Shown in pieces: positions 12,988 to 24,529 of a stretch of 64,000 nucleotides of DNA. The translations under genes were made by a program, and so were the position numbers. This stretch comes from Sympetrum striolatum (taxonomy: Eukaryota > Arthropoda > Insecta > Odonata > Libellulidae): the NCBI GenBank assembly GCA_947579665.1, contig CANPUZ010000047.1, positions 124,001 to 188,000 of the forward strand, read 5' to 3'. Positions within the stretch are counted from its first letter, which is position 1, and each line of letters begins with the position of its first letter. The notes beneath the pieces are model-generated. The model did not search any database, was not told where the DNA came from, and saw only the letters and a list, made by a program, of their open reading frames with translations.

Positions 12988-13180
12988 AAGTGAAAAATAG
13001 TGACTTTGCTGGGACTCGAAGCCAAGCACACCACTTCAAAGGATGTAGCTTTGTAGATTATTAGATAATATACTAGTATTTTAGTGGTTAGAATGACGGT
13101 AATGTAGAGCGATTGGATCACCCGCCCGGAATGTGAGAGACCCGGGTTCGTGTCCCAGTCAAGTCACTATTTTTCATTTC
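12988..13180. repeat. tRNA-like foldback, segment copy A
   Basis: GAAAAATAGTGACTTTGCTGGGACTCGAAGCC at the left end is the complement of the right end GGTTCGTGTCCCAGTCAAGTCAC and the TATTTTTCATTTC that follows it. The centre contains a tRNA D-arm-like TAGTGGTTAGAAT. It belongs to the same family as 14,112-14,260. The 12.9-13.4 kb surroundings are also duplicated there, so the foldback was copied with its flank. Confidence 0.6.
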
Positions 13181-14111
13181 TCGTAAACACCTTTATTGTT
13201 GTTCGATGCATTATTAATTCAAATTTTTTGTCTTTAAGGATTAATGGAGATCTGCAATCGATTCACCAATCGATCGATCGATTCATTTATGGAACTCTTA
13301 AAATGTTTTTTGTAGTCCTTCTCTCGAACGCAATTAATTAGTAGAATACGGTGGGAAAACAGTATAGCAAAGCCGGGCTCGCATTCGTCAGTATTGATCT
13401 GATCATCCTATTGAGTAATAGAATTTTTTGCTATCAAATTTAAATTTATTTACCGAAAATTTTAATAATCCACATAATATATTGGATTTTATTACAAATG
13501 TTTATGGAATTATGACTCCACGGATTTATTGTCCCAATTCAGAAAGAGAGAAAAAATTTGTTGAGAAGTTTGAATCTTTATCATTTCGCAATAGTTTTCT
13601 GTTCTTCTCAAGTCTACGGAATGAGTGTTAAGTTCAGTATCTCTCTTACCAGAATAACATTCATTTCTTACCGAAATCCTTTGTAATTTTAATATTAAGT
13701 GATACTTTTTTCAGGAATCTCATTCAAATTTAAAGAACAGGTATTGAGAACAACATTTAGTCAATCATTCATAACCTCTTTACACTAACCAATTGGAATT
13801 CATGACCTTTTGTCACAAACGAATCTATGAGAATTGAAAGAAATTTTAGCAAACACTTATTGTAATTGTAAGGATTAAATTTCTGAATTGATTCTCCGAT
13901 TGATACTTCTTATAAAGTTAACCAGATTTTTAAAATCTTTAACGGAAATGTGTTTTCAAAATAACGGATTTCTTCATTTGGAAAATTATTATTTTTTTTT
14001 ATACATACAGATAACTGATCTCTTGAGGAAAATACTTATTATTTTTAGACATACGATGGTAATGAAGTTTTACTTAGCAGAGGAAAGCGTGTGACTTAAA
14101 AAATTTTGTGC
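13181..14111. repeat. Segmental copy A flank, no gene seen
   Basis: The sequence 13,181-13,390 (TTCGATGCATTATTAATT..., AAGGATTAATGGAGATCTGC) recurs at 14,261-14,440 and, more diverged, at 21,190-21,390. The sequence near 13,600-13,690 (GTTCTTCTCAAGT..., GTTCAGTATCTCTCT) recurs near 16,620-16,710, just before the satellite. These are parts of an old segmental duplication. Open frames here are short and unrecognised. Confidence 0.5.
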
Positions 14112-14260
14112 GAGAAGGAAAAAAATAGTGACTTGGCTGGGACTCGAACCTAGGTCTCCTACCTAGTAAGCGGCTCGGACGTTTAGTGATCAGAATACCC
14201 GTCCGGAAAGTGAGGGACCAGGGTTCGAATCCCAGTCAAGTCACTATTTTTCACTTCTCG
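14112..14260. repeat. tRNA-like foldback, segment copy B
   Basis: The ends AAAAATAGTGACTTGGCTGG and CCAGTCAAGTCACTATTTTT are complementary. The plus half contains a tRNA-Asp/Gly-like D-arm (TTTAGTGATCAGAATACCCG) and a B-box (GGTTCGAATCC), and the minus half has a second B-box (GGTTCGAGTCC). It is too irregular in the anticodon and acceptor regions to be a working tRNA gene. Confidence 0.65.
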
Positions 14261-16706
14261 TAAACACCTTTTTTGTTATTCGATGCATTATTAATTTGAA
14301 TTTATTTGTCTTTAAGGATTAATGGAGAGCTGCAATCGATTCATATCGATACTGCCCAGGCGTGATGTGACTTCGCAGAGAGAAAGCAGCACCGGAGATG
14401 GAGACGTCACGACGGAGTTCAAATTTAGAGTAATGATAACTTTTAATTACCCCGAATTACTCTTAATTACTCGCTGTACTTCACCTTTCAGACTTTTGAA
14501 ACACAGAAACATTGAAGTACGTCTATTCAACGATCTTAACCTTAAAAATGTACTTGGTTCTAGTTAGTATAATGTTCCACTCGTACGTATTGTGGTAATT
14601 ATCAACCACCTGTTTGGAGTGTAATTTCAAATACACCAGTGAATTACAACGTCAAAGACGACGGAATGAGCTTAATTTTCAAAAAATGTAATATTAAATT
14701 TATTTAACGAATATATAAATAATGCAGACAATTATTGGATCTCTCAATAGAAATTTTCACTTTTAATCATTTAAACTCTGACATTAAACGATTGAGAGTT
14801 GAGTTCAACAATCGCTTTTGTCGTTAAGGAATTGTTTAGGCCCACGAAATTACACAAACGTTCCTTAATTTGTGTCCTAATTCTCGCTGTTTCTGCTCGA
14901 ATACGATACTTTATGACTAAAATAAGAATCTTTGTTCATTCTTGTTTCTTTTCGTGTTCATCTTGACTTCATAGGACCATTATTTCTGATTGAATTCCAC
15001 AAAAGAAAAAAGGTCTGCAGTCGATCAAAACGAACTCTACGTGCATTTCGTTTACGAGAGACGATTTGAATCTTTGTTTTGTAAGCGTTTTGAAAATTTG
15101 GAAAATGTTTACTTATTTGGTGAAACATCGTTGCAATCTTTAAAAAAGTGAAAATTTGACTTTGTTTTTCCAAGCTTTGAGTATTTGTAGTCGTGAAACA
15201 GTTAAATGTTCGACCGAAATTTCTCGTTTTTGCCATTTTTCTTATATTTCATGCTGAATTGGATAATTTTTATCACATTTGGTTTAATCTCGTCGGAATC
15301 AATAATACGAGAACAAATTGTACTACGTTATTCAAACTTTGTGTATTCTTAAGCGAAACAAAAAACGTAAATTTTCTACTGAAATATCGCATGTTTCACC
15401 CTTTTTTTCTTAAACATTTTGATAAAGTAGATAAATCATGTATTATCTCGATGGATCTTTTCAATAGTTTTACACCCGTATTTACCCAAGTTTTGCCGAT
15501 ACAATTATTTTAATACTGTATCGGTAATTGAATTTATATTAACGTTTAGACTTTTAATTTATAATAAAATAATGAGAACTATTGAAGACATTTCCAAGTA
15601 ATACTGCATCTCTTTATTTTCAGGTATCCAATACTTGGAATGATCCTCGTCTGATAAATACTCCGCTGGTTTTTCTCACCGATTGGGAAAGTGAATCTCT
15701 GAGGCAAGTGAAAGTCACGACCAAGGTCACAAAACAGCTGATTTTCTAAAAGTTGGTAAACAAGGATAGTGCGTGAGTTAATTTTTATATTGAAGTTTTT
15801 TGAAAATTCGAATGGAAAAATTTTATTGATAATCTCCCATTGTAATGCTTAATCCTAAATTAGTCCCGTAAAAAATATACGTAATTTGTCTCTTGGGGAA
15901 AAAATGACCACATAATTCTCTGAATTTTTAAAAACTCTTTCAATGATAAATCATTCGATTAAGTTTATCGTACTTCGAAAATCATTATTTAAAAACATAA
16001 ATGTATCGGTACTTTTCCTATTACTGAAGAACTGGAATTCGGTGAAACTGAAGGTCAAGGGACAGCTGTTTGTTTTGAGATTACAAGGCAATTTCATTTT
16101 CCTCATGCTAGAAAGCATTTTGCTCTCACCTTGACCTTCTTTACCAGAACTACTCTTGCTTTCAATACATTTATATTTGTTGAATCATCGACTCAAATTT
16201 CTAACTTTCATTTCCGACTTTTAGAATAAATTTTCTAAGTAATTTAGTCGCTGATCATGTTTGAACGGATGATAAGGAATTGAGGATGAGTAATTTTTAA
16301 AATCAGTCACCAATGAGTGTCCTTTAGCTTTGAATTAGCACTTATGCTTCAGCTTTACTTTCCCTACCTTTTTAAACACTCATGCATTGTCTTAGGAGAT
16401 ATCACTATCGGTTATCCTAACGTATTTTATGATTCAAATTCATTGGCGAGCCTAGTGTTACATACGATTACTTTAATCTTAATCTACAGAAAATAATTAA
16501 CAGAGTTTTTATCGTCCTTTTTGCTACGCTGACTTTCCGTGCACATTGAGTGAAAATTGAAACACCGCTCGTGTGACAAGATCCAGGAGCTTGAATTTTT
16601 ATCGTTTCTTAGTGTTTTCAGTTCTTCTCAAGTGTATGAAATAAGACCTTAAGTTCAATATCTCTCTCATCAGAATTATGTGTATTCTTTACCAAATAAC
16701 CTTATA
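14261..16706. repeat. Segmental copy B flank
   Basis: This non-coding stretch shares blocks with copy A (13.6 kb) and with copy C: CGACTTTTAGAATAAAT and the following 250 bp at 16,215-16,480 match 21,705-21,945. Copy B is about 1.4 kb longer than copy C between the tRNA-like foldback and this block, so copy B carries inserted sequence or copy C carries a deletion. A diverged repeat around 14,930-15,080 (ACGTGCATTTC box) also recurs near 34,600-34,720 and 44,930-45,010. Confidence 0.5.
15625..15709 (+). other. Weak internal-exon candidate
   Basis: A good acceptor tract (CATCTCTTTATTTTCAG) is followed by an open frame reading VSNTWNDPRLINTPLVFLTD and then WESESLRQ, and then CAA|GTGAAA, which could serve as a donor. 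The TWNDPRL string is reminiscent of the end of a WW domain, but that is only a short string match. If the donor is not used, the frame ends 14 codons later. No adjoining exons were found, so this may be chance. Confidence 0.2.
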
Positions 16707-16707
16707 A

Positions 16708-19700
16708 AAAAAAATTTCCCTAAAATTATCCGTTTTCGTCCCTTTTTTCGGTAATTTCATCATAAAATGAGGAAAAAAAACGAGTAAATAGAGGAAAAAA
16801 TAGAAATTTCGCTAAAATTATCCGTTTTCGGCCGTTTTTTCGGTAATTTCGTCATTAAATGAGGAAAAAAAACGAGTAGGTTGAGGATAAAATAGAAATT
16901 TCGCTAATATTATCCGTTTTCTTCCCTTTTTTCGGTAATTTCGTCATAAAATGAGGAAAAAGAACGAGTAAATAGAGGAAAATATAGAAATTTTGTAAAA
17001 TTTATCCGTTTTCGTCACTTTTTCCGGAAATTTAGTCATAAAATAAAGAAAAAAAAAACGAGTAAATTGAGGAAAAAAATAAAAATGTCACTAAAATTAT
17101 CCGTTTTCGTCTCTTTTTTCGGGAATTTCGTCATAAAATGAGGAAAAAAAAAAGAAATTTCGCTAAAATTATCCGTTCTCTGTAATTTCGTGATAAAATT
17201 AGGAAAAAAACGAGAAAATAGAGGAAAAAATAGAAATTTCGCTAAAATTATCCGTTTTCGTCCCTTTTTTCGTTAATTTCGTCAAAAAATGAGAAAAAAA
17301 CGAGTAAATAGAGGAAAAAATAGAAATTTTGCTAAAACTATCCGTTTTCGTCCTTTTTTTCGGTAATTTCGTCATAAAATGAGGAAAAAAATTGAGTAAA
17401 TTGAGGAAAAAAAAAATTTCACAAAAATTATCCGTTTTTATCCCTTTTTTCGGGAATTTCGTCAAAAAAGGAGGAAAAAAAAATTTTGCGAAAATTATCC
17501 GTTTTCGTACCTTTTTTCGGTAATTTCGTCAAAAAATGAGGAAAAAGAAACGAGTAAATAGAGGAAAAAATAGGAATTTCGCTAAAATTATCGGTTTTCG
17601 TCCCTTTTTTCGGTAATTTCGTCAAAAAATGAGGAAAAGAAACGAGTAAATAGAGGAAAAAATAGGAATTTCGCTAAAATTATCGGTTTTCGTCCCTTAT
17701 TTCGGTTAAATTTGCTCATAAAATGAGATAAAATCGAGTAAATAGAGGAAAAAATAGAAATTTCGCAAAAATTATCCGTTTTCGTTCCTTTTTTCGGTAA
17801 TTTCGTCATAAAATGAGGAAAAAAAAGAGTAAATAGAGGAAAAAAATTGAAATTTCGCTAAAATTATCCTTTTTCGTCCCTTTTTCGTTATTTTCGTCAT
17901 AAAATGAGGAAAAAAACGAGTAAATTGATGAAATAGGTAAAAATTTCGCTAAAATTATCCGTTTTTCGGCCCTTTTTTGGTAATTTCGTCATAAAATGAG
18001 GAAAAAAAACGAGTAAATAGAGAAAAAAATAGAAATATCGCTAAAATTATCCGTTTTCGGCCGTTTTTTTGGTAATTTCGTCATAAAATGAGGAAAAAAA
18101 ACAAGTAGGTAGAGGATAAAATAGAAATTTCGCTAAAATTATCCGTTTTCTTCCTTTTTTTCGGTAATTTCGTCATATTATGAGGAAAAAAAAACGAGTA
18201 AATAGAGGAAAAAAATAGAAATTTCATAAAATTATCAATTTTCGTCCCTTATTTCGGTAATTTCGTCATAAAATGAGGAAAAAAAATCGAGTAAATAAAG
18301 GAAAAAATAGAAATTTCGCTAAAATTATCCGTTTTCGGCCCTTTTTTCGGTAATTTCGTCATAAAATGAGGAAAAAGAACGGGTAAATAGAGGAAAATAT
18401 AGAAATTTTGTAAAATTTATCCGTTTTCGTCCCTTTTTTCGGAAATTTAGTCATAAAATAAAGAAAAAAATCGAGTAAATTGAGGAAAAAAATAAAAATC
18501 TCACAAAAATTATCCGTTTTTGTCCCTTTCTTCGGGAATTTCGTCATAAAATGAGAAATAAAAAAAAATTTCCCTAAAATTATCCGTTTTCGTCCCTTTT
18601 TTCGGTAATTTCGTCAAAAAATGAGGAAAAAAAACGAGTAAATAGAGGAAAATATAGAAATTTCGCTAAAATTATCCGTTTTCGTCCCTTTTTTCGTTAA
18701 TTTCGTCAAAAAATGAGGAAAAAGAAACGAGTAAATAGAGGAAAAAATAGGAATTTCGATAAAATTATCGGTTTTCGTCCCTTTTCTCGGTAATTTCGTC
18801 AAAAAATGAGGAAAAGAAACGAGTAAATAGAGGAAAAAGTAGGAATTTCGCTAAAATTATCGGTTTTCGTCCCTTATTTCGGTAATTTAGACATAAAATG
18901 AGATAAAATCTAGTAAATAGAGGAAAAAATAGAAATTTCGCAAAAATTATCCGTTTTCGTTCCTTTTTTCGGTAATTTCGTCATAAAATGAGGAAAAAAA
19001 AGAGTAAATAGAGGAAAAAAATAGAAATTTCGCTTAAATTATCCTTTTTCGTCCCTTTTTTCGTTATTTTCGTCATAAAATGAGGATAAAAAACGAGTAA
19101 ATTGATGCAATAGGTAAAAATTGAGGTAAAATTATCCGTTTTTCGGCCCTTTTTCGGTAATTTCGTCATAAAATGAGGAAAAAAAACGAGTAAATAGAGG
19201 AAAAAATAGAAATATCGCTAAAATTATCCGTTTTCGGCCGTTTTTTTGGTAATTTCGTCATAAAATGAGGAAAAAAAACGAGTAAATAAAGGAAAAAATA
19301 GAAATTTCGCTAAAATTATCCGTTTTCGGCCCTTTCTTCGGTAATTTCGTCATAAAATGAGGAAAAAGAACGAGTAAATAGAGAAAAATATAGAAATTTT
19401 GTAAAATTTATCCGTTTTCGTCCCTTTTTTCGGAAATTTAGTCATAAAATAAAGAAAAAAAAACGAGTAAATTGAGGAAAAAAATAAAAATCTCACAAAA
19501 ATTATCCGTTTTTGTCCCTTTCTTCGGGAAATTCGTCATAAAATGAGAATTAAAAAAAAATTTCCCTAAAATTATCCGTTTTCGTCCCTTTTTTCGGTTA
19601 TTTCGTCAAAAAATGAGGAAAAAAAACGAGTAGATAGAGGAAAAAATAGAAATTTCGCTAAAATTATCCGTTTTCGTCCCTTTTTTCGGTAATTTCGTCA

Positions 19701-20899
19701 TAAAATGAGGAAAAAAAACGAGTAAATAGAGGAAAAAAATAGAAATTTCGCTAAAATTATCCGTTTTCGTCCCTTTTTTCGGTAATTTCGTCATAAAATT
19801 TGGAAAAAAAACGAGTAAATAGAGGAAAAAATAGAAATTTCGCTAAAATTATCCGATATCGACCCTTTTTTCGGTAATTTCGTCATAAAATGAGAAAAAA
19901 TCGAGTAAATAAAGGAAAAAATAGAAATTTCACTAAAATTATCCGTTTTCGGCCCTTTTTTCGGTAATTTCGTCATAAAATGAGGAAAAAAATTGAGAAA
20001 ATAGAGGAAAAAATAGAATTTTCGCTAAAATTATCCGTTTTCGGCCCTTTTTTCGGTAATTTCGTCATAAAATGAGGAAAAAAAACGAGTAATTAGAGGA
20101 AAAAATAGATATTTTTCTAAAATGATCCGTTTTCGTCCCTTTTTTCGGTAACTTCTTCATTAAATGAGGAAAAAAAACGAGTAAATAGAGGAAAAAATAG
20201 AAATTTTGTAAAATTTATCCGTTTTCGTCCCTTTTTTCGGTAACTTCGTCAAAAAATAAAGGAAAAAAAAACGAGCAAATTGAGGAAAAAAATAAAAATT
20301 TCACAAAAATTATCCGTTTTTCTCCCTTTTTTCGGGAATTTCGTCAAAAAAATGGGAAAAAAAAAATTTCGCTAAAATTATCCGTTTTCGTCCCTTTTTT
20401 CGGTAATTTCGTCAAAAAATGAGGAAAAAAAACGAGTAAATAGAGGAAAAATAGAAATTTCGCTAAAATTATCCATTTTCGTCCCTTTTTTCGGTAATTT
20501 AGTCATAAAATCGAGTAAATAGAGGAAAAAATAGAAATTTCACAAATATTATCCGTTTTCGTCCCTTTTTTCGGTAATTTCGTCATAGAATGAGGAAAAA
20601 AAACGAGTAAATAGAGGAAAAAATAGAAATTTCGCTAAAATTATCCGATATCGACCCTTTTTTCGGTAATTTCGTCATACAATGAAAAAAAAACGAGTTA
20701 ATAGAGGAAAAAATAGAAATTTCGCTAAAATTATCGGTTTTCGTCCCTTTTTTCGGTAATTTAGTCATAAAATGAGATAAAATCGAGTAAATAGAGGAAA
20801 AAATAGAAATTTCGCTAAAATTATCCGTTTTCGTTCCTTTTTTCGGTAATTTCGTCATAAAATGTGGAAAAGAAACGAGTAAATAGAGGAAAAAAATAG
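16708..20899. repeat. Satellite array, ~92-bp monomer with higher-order structure
   Basis: About 45 head-to-tail monomers, each of the form GAGGAAAAAAAACGAGTAAA-TAGAGGAAAAAATAGAAATT-TCGCTAAAATTATCCG and then a TTTTCGTCCC/TTTTTTCGGTAATTTCGTCA block. Marked variants recur at wider spacing. A two-monomer variant (TTTTGTAAAATTTATCCG, then ...TAAATTGAGG...TCACAAAAATTATC) occurs near 16,985, 18,400, 19,390 and 20,200. A GAGATAAAATCGAG variant occurs near 17,725, 18,900 and 20,775. A GTAAATTGATG variant occurs near 17,918 and 19,098. This indicates multi-monomer (about 0.8-1.4 kb) amplification. Purines and pyrimidines are segregated along the strand. The many short minus-strand frames beginning MTKLPKKGTKTDNF are by-products of the repeat. 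Confidence 0.92.
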
Positions 20900-21400
20900 T
20901 AGTTATTAATTTAACAAATTAATAATTTTATCGCGTATATGCTACTGGCTGTAAAATAATTTACTCCATTCTTATAAATAAACGATGGAAATAAAGTTTG
21001 ACTTAATAAAGGAAAGCATGCGACTTAACCAAAGCGTTGTAGAGAAAGTAGAAAAGTGGATTCCTAGTGAAAGCCTAGGATTCGAACCAAGGTTTTCCAT
21101 TTTCCAGGACGTGGCTCGTAGGCATATTGGATAAAATTCTAGTAGTTAGAATAAGACTATTTAGTTAAACATAGTTTAATGATTATTTTCTTTGGATGCA
21201 TTATCAATTTTCATTTTCGATTTTTTTTCCTTAAGGTTTGAGGAGAGCTCTAATCTATTTACATCGATATTGCCCAGGAAACAACTCAATCAAAAGCTAC
21301 TGGCGCAGAGAAAAACCATTACTGAAGATACTCATGGAGACGCCGGAATTCCAACTTAATAAGAATAGAATGAGAATTAATGAGAGAGAATTTGAGGTAA
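20900..21400. repeat. Segment copy C with half tRNA-like unit
   Basis: Copy C of the 13-14 kb segments. GGAAAGCATGCGACTTAA (21,011) matches GGAAAGCGTGTGACTTAA (14,084), and TCGATATTGCCCAGG (21,265) matches TCGATACTGCCCAGG (14,346). Only the minus-oriented half of the tRNA-like foldback is well kept (about 21,065-21,095, B-box GGTTCGAATCC on minus). The plus half has decayed. The copy starts directly after the satellite. Confidence 0.6.
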
Positions 21401-23593
21401 TGAGAATTTTCTGAAGCTTATGGTTTTTGCTTTCCCATACTAAATTCTGTTGTAAATTCTGATTTTTAATGGATAAGGTATACTACAGTTATTATCAAAA
21501 TTATCCTGAAACTAACTTATATATTGACTACAAAATAACATGCAAAGTTTTAGGTACTTGCTAGACCTAATTTTGTTAGAAATTATAGGCCAGTCATAGG
21601 TCAATTCAAGTCAATTCAGTCATAAGTTCAATTACGTATTCTAAATAGATGCCAATGATTTCGTTTTCGAGAATTTACTTTGCTTTTGTTTTTCACGGTT
21701 CAATTTACGACTTTTAGAATAAATCGGTGAAGTAATTCAGTCGTATGTCTTTCCTTTCGTACGATGGCTAGGAATAAAGAATCTGTTATTTTTTTAATCA
21801 GTCATTAATGAGTGTTCTGTTACTTTGAATTACAACTTAGGATCGAGTTTTGTACCTTCTTAAATATGCTTCCATTGTTTTAGGAGAAACCACTAACGGC
21901 AACCATAGAGAAAATCGAGTTTTCAAATTCATTGGAGAGTCTAATGGTAGAAATAATTCTTAACTTATTAAAAATAACCCGCCCACAAAGATGCATTTCA
22001 TTTCAGTAAATTTCAGTTCGTTGTCCATTACATGCTCTGATAACCCTCAATTAGTTGCGAGTGGTCAATATGAAGCGTATTTCCTTCGGTAACAAAGAAA
22101 CCAATGAAGGTATTTCAACCAAATTTTCGTTATGTAAAGATATTTGCTATGGTATAATCTGCAAATTTAGTTAAATGCGAGTATTAAAAAGTAAGCAATT
22201 TTATCAGTGTTACCAATTTTACGAAAATAATTTTTAATGATGATCTAAACCAATTTTCAATAATTTATAAAGCCTTTACAAGAACTAATTAATTGCTAAG
22301 AATAAAAAAAATACTGTACGCATCGCCAACTGAGAAAAATTTCTAAAACATATTTTTGTGGATATTTTAATGATTTTACCAAACATTTTTTGAATGCAAC
22401 TGATGAGCAAAATGATTGAAATGCTCTTAGGGTTAAAAAGCTTTATTAAAGCTCACTGAGTAAATTTATATTAATGTAATTCTATTAAAGTAATAAGGAA
22501 TCACGCAGAAAACTTTTGAATAAGTACTTTTTAAAAGTTGGTACTCCAGTTTTGTGCAGTTTATAGGCTGTATAAAGTTTAAGAATGTAAATTTATAACA
22601 GCTTAGAGAAAATAATATTAATACGCCAAAAATGTAGCATCATAAAAAATACTTTCATTAAATAAAACTAATATAGGTAACACTGATAGGGATAGATGTC
22701 CCATTTTTTTATATATCTTATCGTTTTGTCATAGTTTCGAAACCATTTAAATGAAAGTTTCAAAAAAATTCGTTAGTTTACTTTCGTGCAATATTTTCAC
22801 TAAATAACGAGCTATTAACTAAATGAATCCTCTACTACATATTTCATTAGTTTTTAACCATTAGGTCAATTCTTAATAGTAAAAATTAAAAGTTTAAAAG
22901 TTACTGCAATTTTGATAAGCGGTTAAACATTTTATTTAATGTATATATGATGCTAGAATATATTACTTTAAAATGTTTGAATTATTTTTTTATAGAGTCA
23001 TTCATGCATAATAATAAATTGAATTAATCGATTAACTGTGAAAGAGGTCTTGAAAATACAAAGAATGTTTGGGTTATTTTTACTCCACACGAATAATTAC
23101 TTAATGTTTTTGTCACCACTAACTATGGGTCAACTCTTGCCTATCTACTTAATCTGTTGTAACGATATCTTCCCTTAAATGAAAAGACGACGCAAATATA
23201 TAAAAAATCGCAATGTTACAGCCGTAAATTTAAGTATTTCGGCTACTAAAAGATTCAAATTCGAGGTAACCTATCAGAATGTTGACTCATTCATAAGCTG
23301 TCTGAAGGATTTGTCGTACAAAAATTATTATTTTAACTACCACATTTCGCCATCAAGAGTGAGGGAGAGAAAACTAAATCTATTCCCGTGCTTGTTAAGC
23401 CAAATTAAAAAATGAATTATAGAAAATAGAAAAGAAAAGCTGAATTTTCAATCTACTTCTGTGTATATAATGATACAGTCTAGGCATTAATATTACTGTT
23501 TTCCTTGGAACTATGCTAATATTTACTTTTCTATTTATACAAAATAATTGGATAAGAAATTAAAGATTCATTTCCGTAATTTTCCTTCCATAG
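21401..23593. other. AT-rich intron-like DNA
   Basis: After the copy C block (to about 21,950) no repeats or genes stand out. A short plus-strand frame at 23,179-23,415 is unrecognised and has no splice support. The stretch ends in a pyrimidine tract and AG at 23,592-23,593 that opens the next exon, so at least the last part is probably intron. Confidence 0.4.
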
Positions 23594-23707
23594 GACTTCT
23601 TGGTGCCCTTCAAAAAGCAGGAAAAAGAATTTACGGCCAAGCGAAAGAAGATGGAAGAAGTTGCACAGCGCATCCAGGGGCGAGAAGGAGTTGAGGTCCT
23701 TCCATAA
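23594..23707 (+). CDS. Terminal coding exon of an unidentified gene
   Basis: A tract TTTTCCTTCCATAG is followed by a 37-codon frame and TAA. The peptide begins DFLVPFKKQEKEFTAKRKKM, continues EEVAQRIQGREGVEVLP and ends. It is strongly charged, Lys/Glu-rich and predicted helical, unlike the low-complexity translations around it. Its GC content (about 50%) is well above the flanks. I do not recognise the family. The upstream exons are not visible; they may lie before the window or be too short to see. The next 600 bp contain a duplicated AT-rich block and a polyadenylation signal, which is consistent with a 3' UTR. The 3' end of a host gene is a fair call. The product is unknown. Confidence 0.55.
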   Translation, partial: DFLVPFKKQEKEFTAKRKKMEEVAQRIQGREGVEVLP

Positions 23708-24300
23708 ACCTTTAATGCATCGCTCTACCCCGGAAGACGAATCTGAAGTGAAATACTTTTTTTTTTCTTCCGCACCAAAATATATTTTGAATTATGAATA
23801 TTAAAATAATTTTGAGGACTGAATTTGTATAGTGTTCTATGACCTGATTTGTGTATAATATGGATTTTAGAAACTTTGCGACTTTAGCCAAGCAATTGCA
23901 GAATGTATAGATTTCTTACGATGTGTCAGGCGGGGATATGAATAATTTGTAGATTCTGTACCTTTACGATGAATTACCCATATTTGTCCTGATGTTTGAT
24001 TTGGAAAATGAATAAGAAGTGAATAACAATATTTTTCTCCCGAGCTAAACTATATTTTTAATTATGTAGAGTATACAAGTTTGTAAGGCCGGAATTTGTA
24101 AAGTGTTCCAAGACTTTAAATGTATATACTATATAAAATATTGCACCCTTAGCCAAACCAACTATTGCTGAATGTATAGATATGTTACCATGTGTAAGGC
24201 GGGGATATGTATAATTTATGAACTTTGTACCTTTACATTCAATTACCCCTATTTTACCTATAATCTTATTCAGAAGAAAGAATAAAGAATGAATGATGGT
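23708..24300 (+). repeat. Putative 3' UTR containing a two-copy tandem duplication
   Basis: About 23,757-24,025 and 24,026-24,297 are diverged copies of one 270-bp unit. Shared blocks, in order, are TTTTTCT...CCGCACCAAA/CCGAGCTAAA, GAATTTGTA.AGTGTTC, TTAGCCAA, TGAATGTATAGAT, AGGCGGGGATATG and TTTGTACCTTTAC. The second copy ends in AATAAA (24,281-24,286). Confidence 0.6.
24281..24286 (+). promoter_or_regulatory. Candidate polyadenylation signal
   Basis: A canonical AATAAA lies about 575 bp after the TAA of the terminal exon, just before the purine-rich stretch that leads into the minisatellite. Placement is plausible; the AT-rich background makes chance hits common. Confidence 0.35.
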
Positions 24301-24529
24301 AGATGCTTATGGTAGAGGAAGGGAAGGAAGCAATTGATTGGGAGAGGGGCAGAATTGAGTGCGTAGTGGGCGTTATAGAAAAAGGGATTTAATTGGGAAG
24401 GGCAGAGGATTCGAAGTCGATGGGCCATAAAGTTGGGAGTGGCTTTAAGGGTCTAGGTGAAGCAGTGGCAAGGAAATGTGGGAATGATCGGGATAGCGAG
24501 AGGGATAGGGTGGTTGGCTTTCGAGGGTG

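Noticed and set aside
1028..14260. Functional tRNA genes at the B-box sites
   Set aside because: Acceptor stems do not pair, anticodon loops are irregular, and each site is half of an inverted palindrome. Called tRNA-derived repeats.
17199..20858. Series of minus-strand frames beginning MTKLPKKGTKTDNF
   Set aside because: They are read-through of a 92-bp satellite. 92 is not a multiple of three, and the same peptide appears in different frames in successive monomers.
16708..20899. CRISPR-like array
   Set aside because: Monomers are contiguous, with no unique spacers, in eukaryotic DNA.
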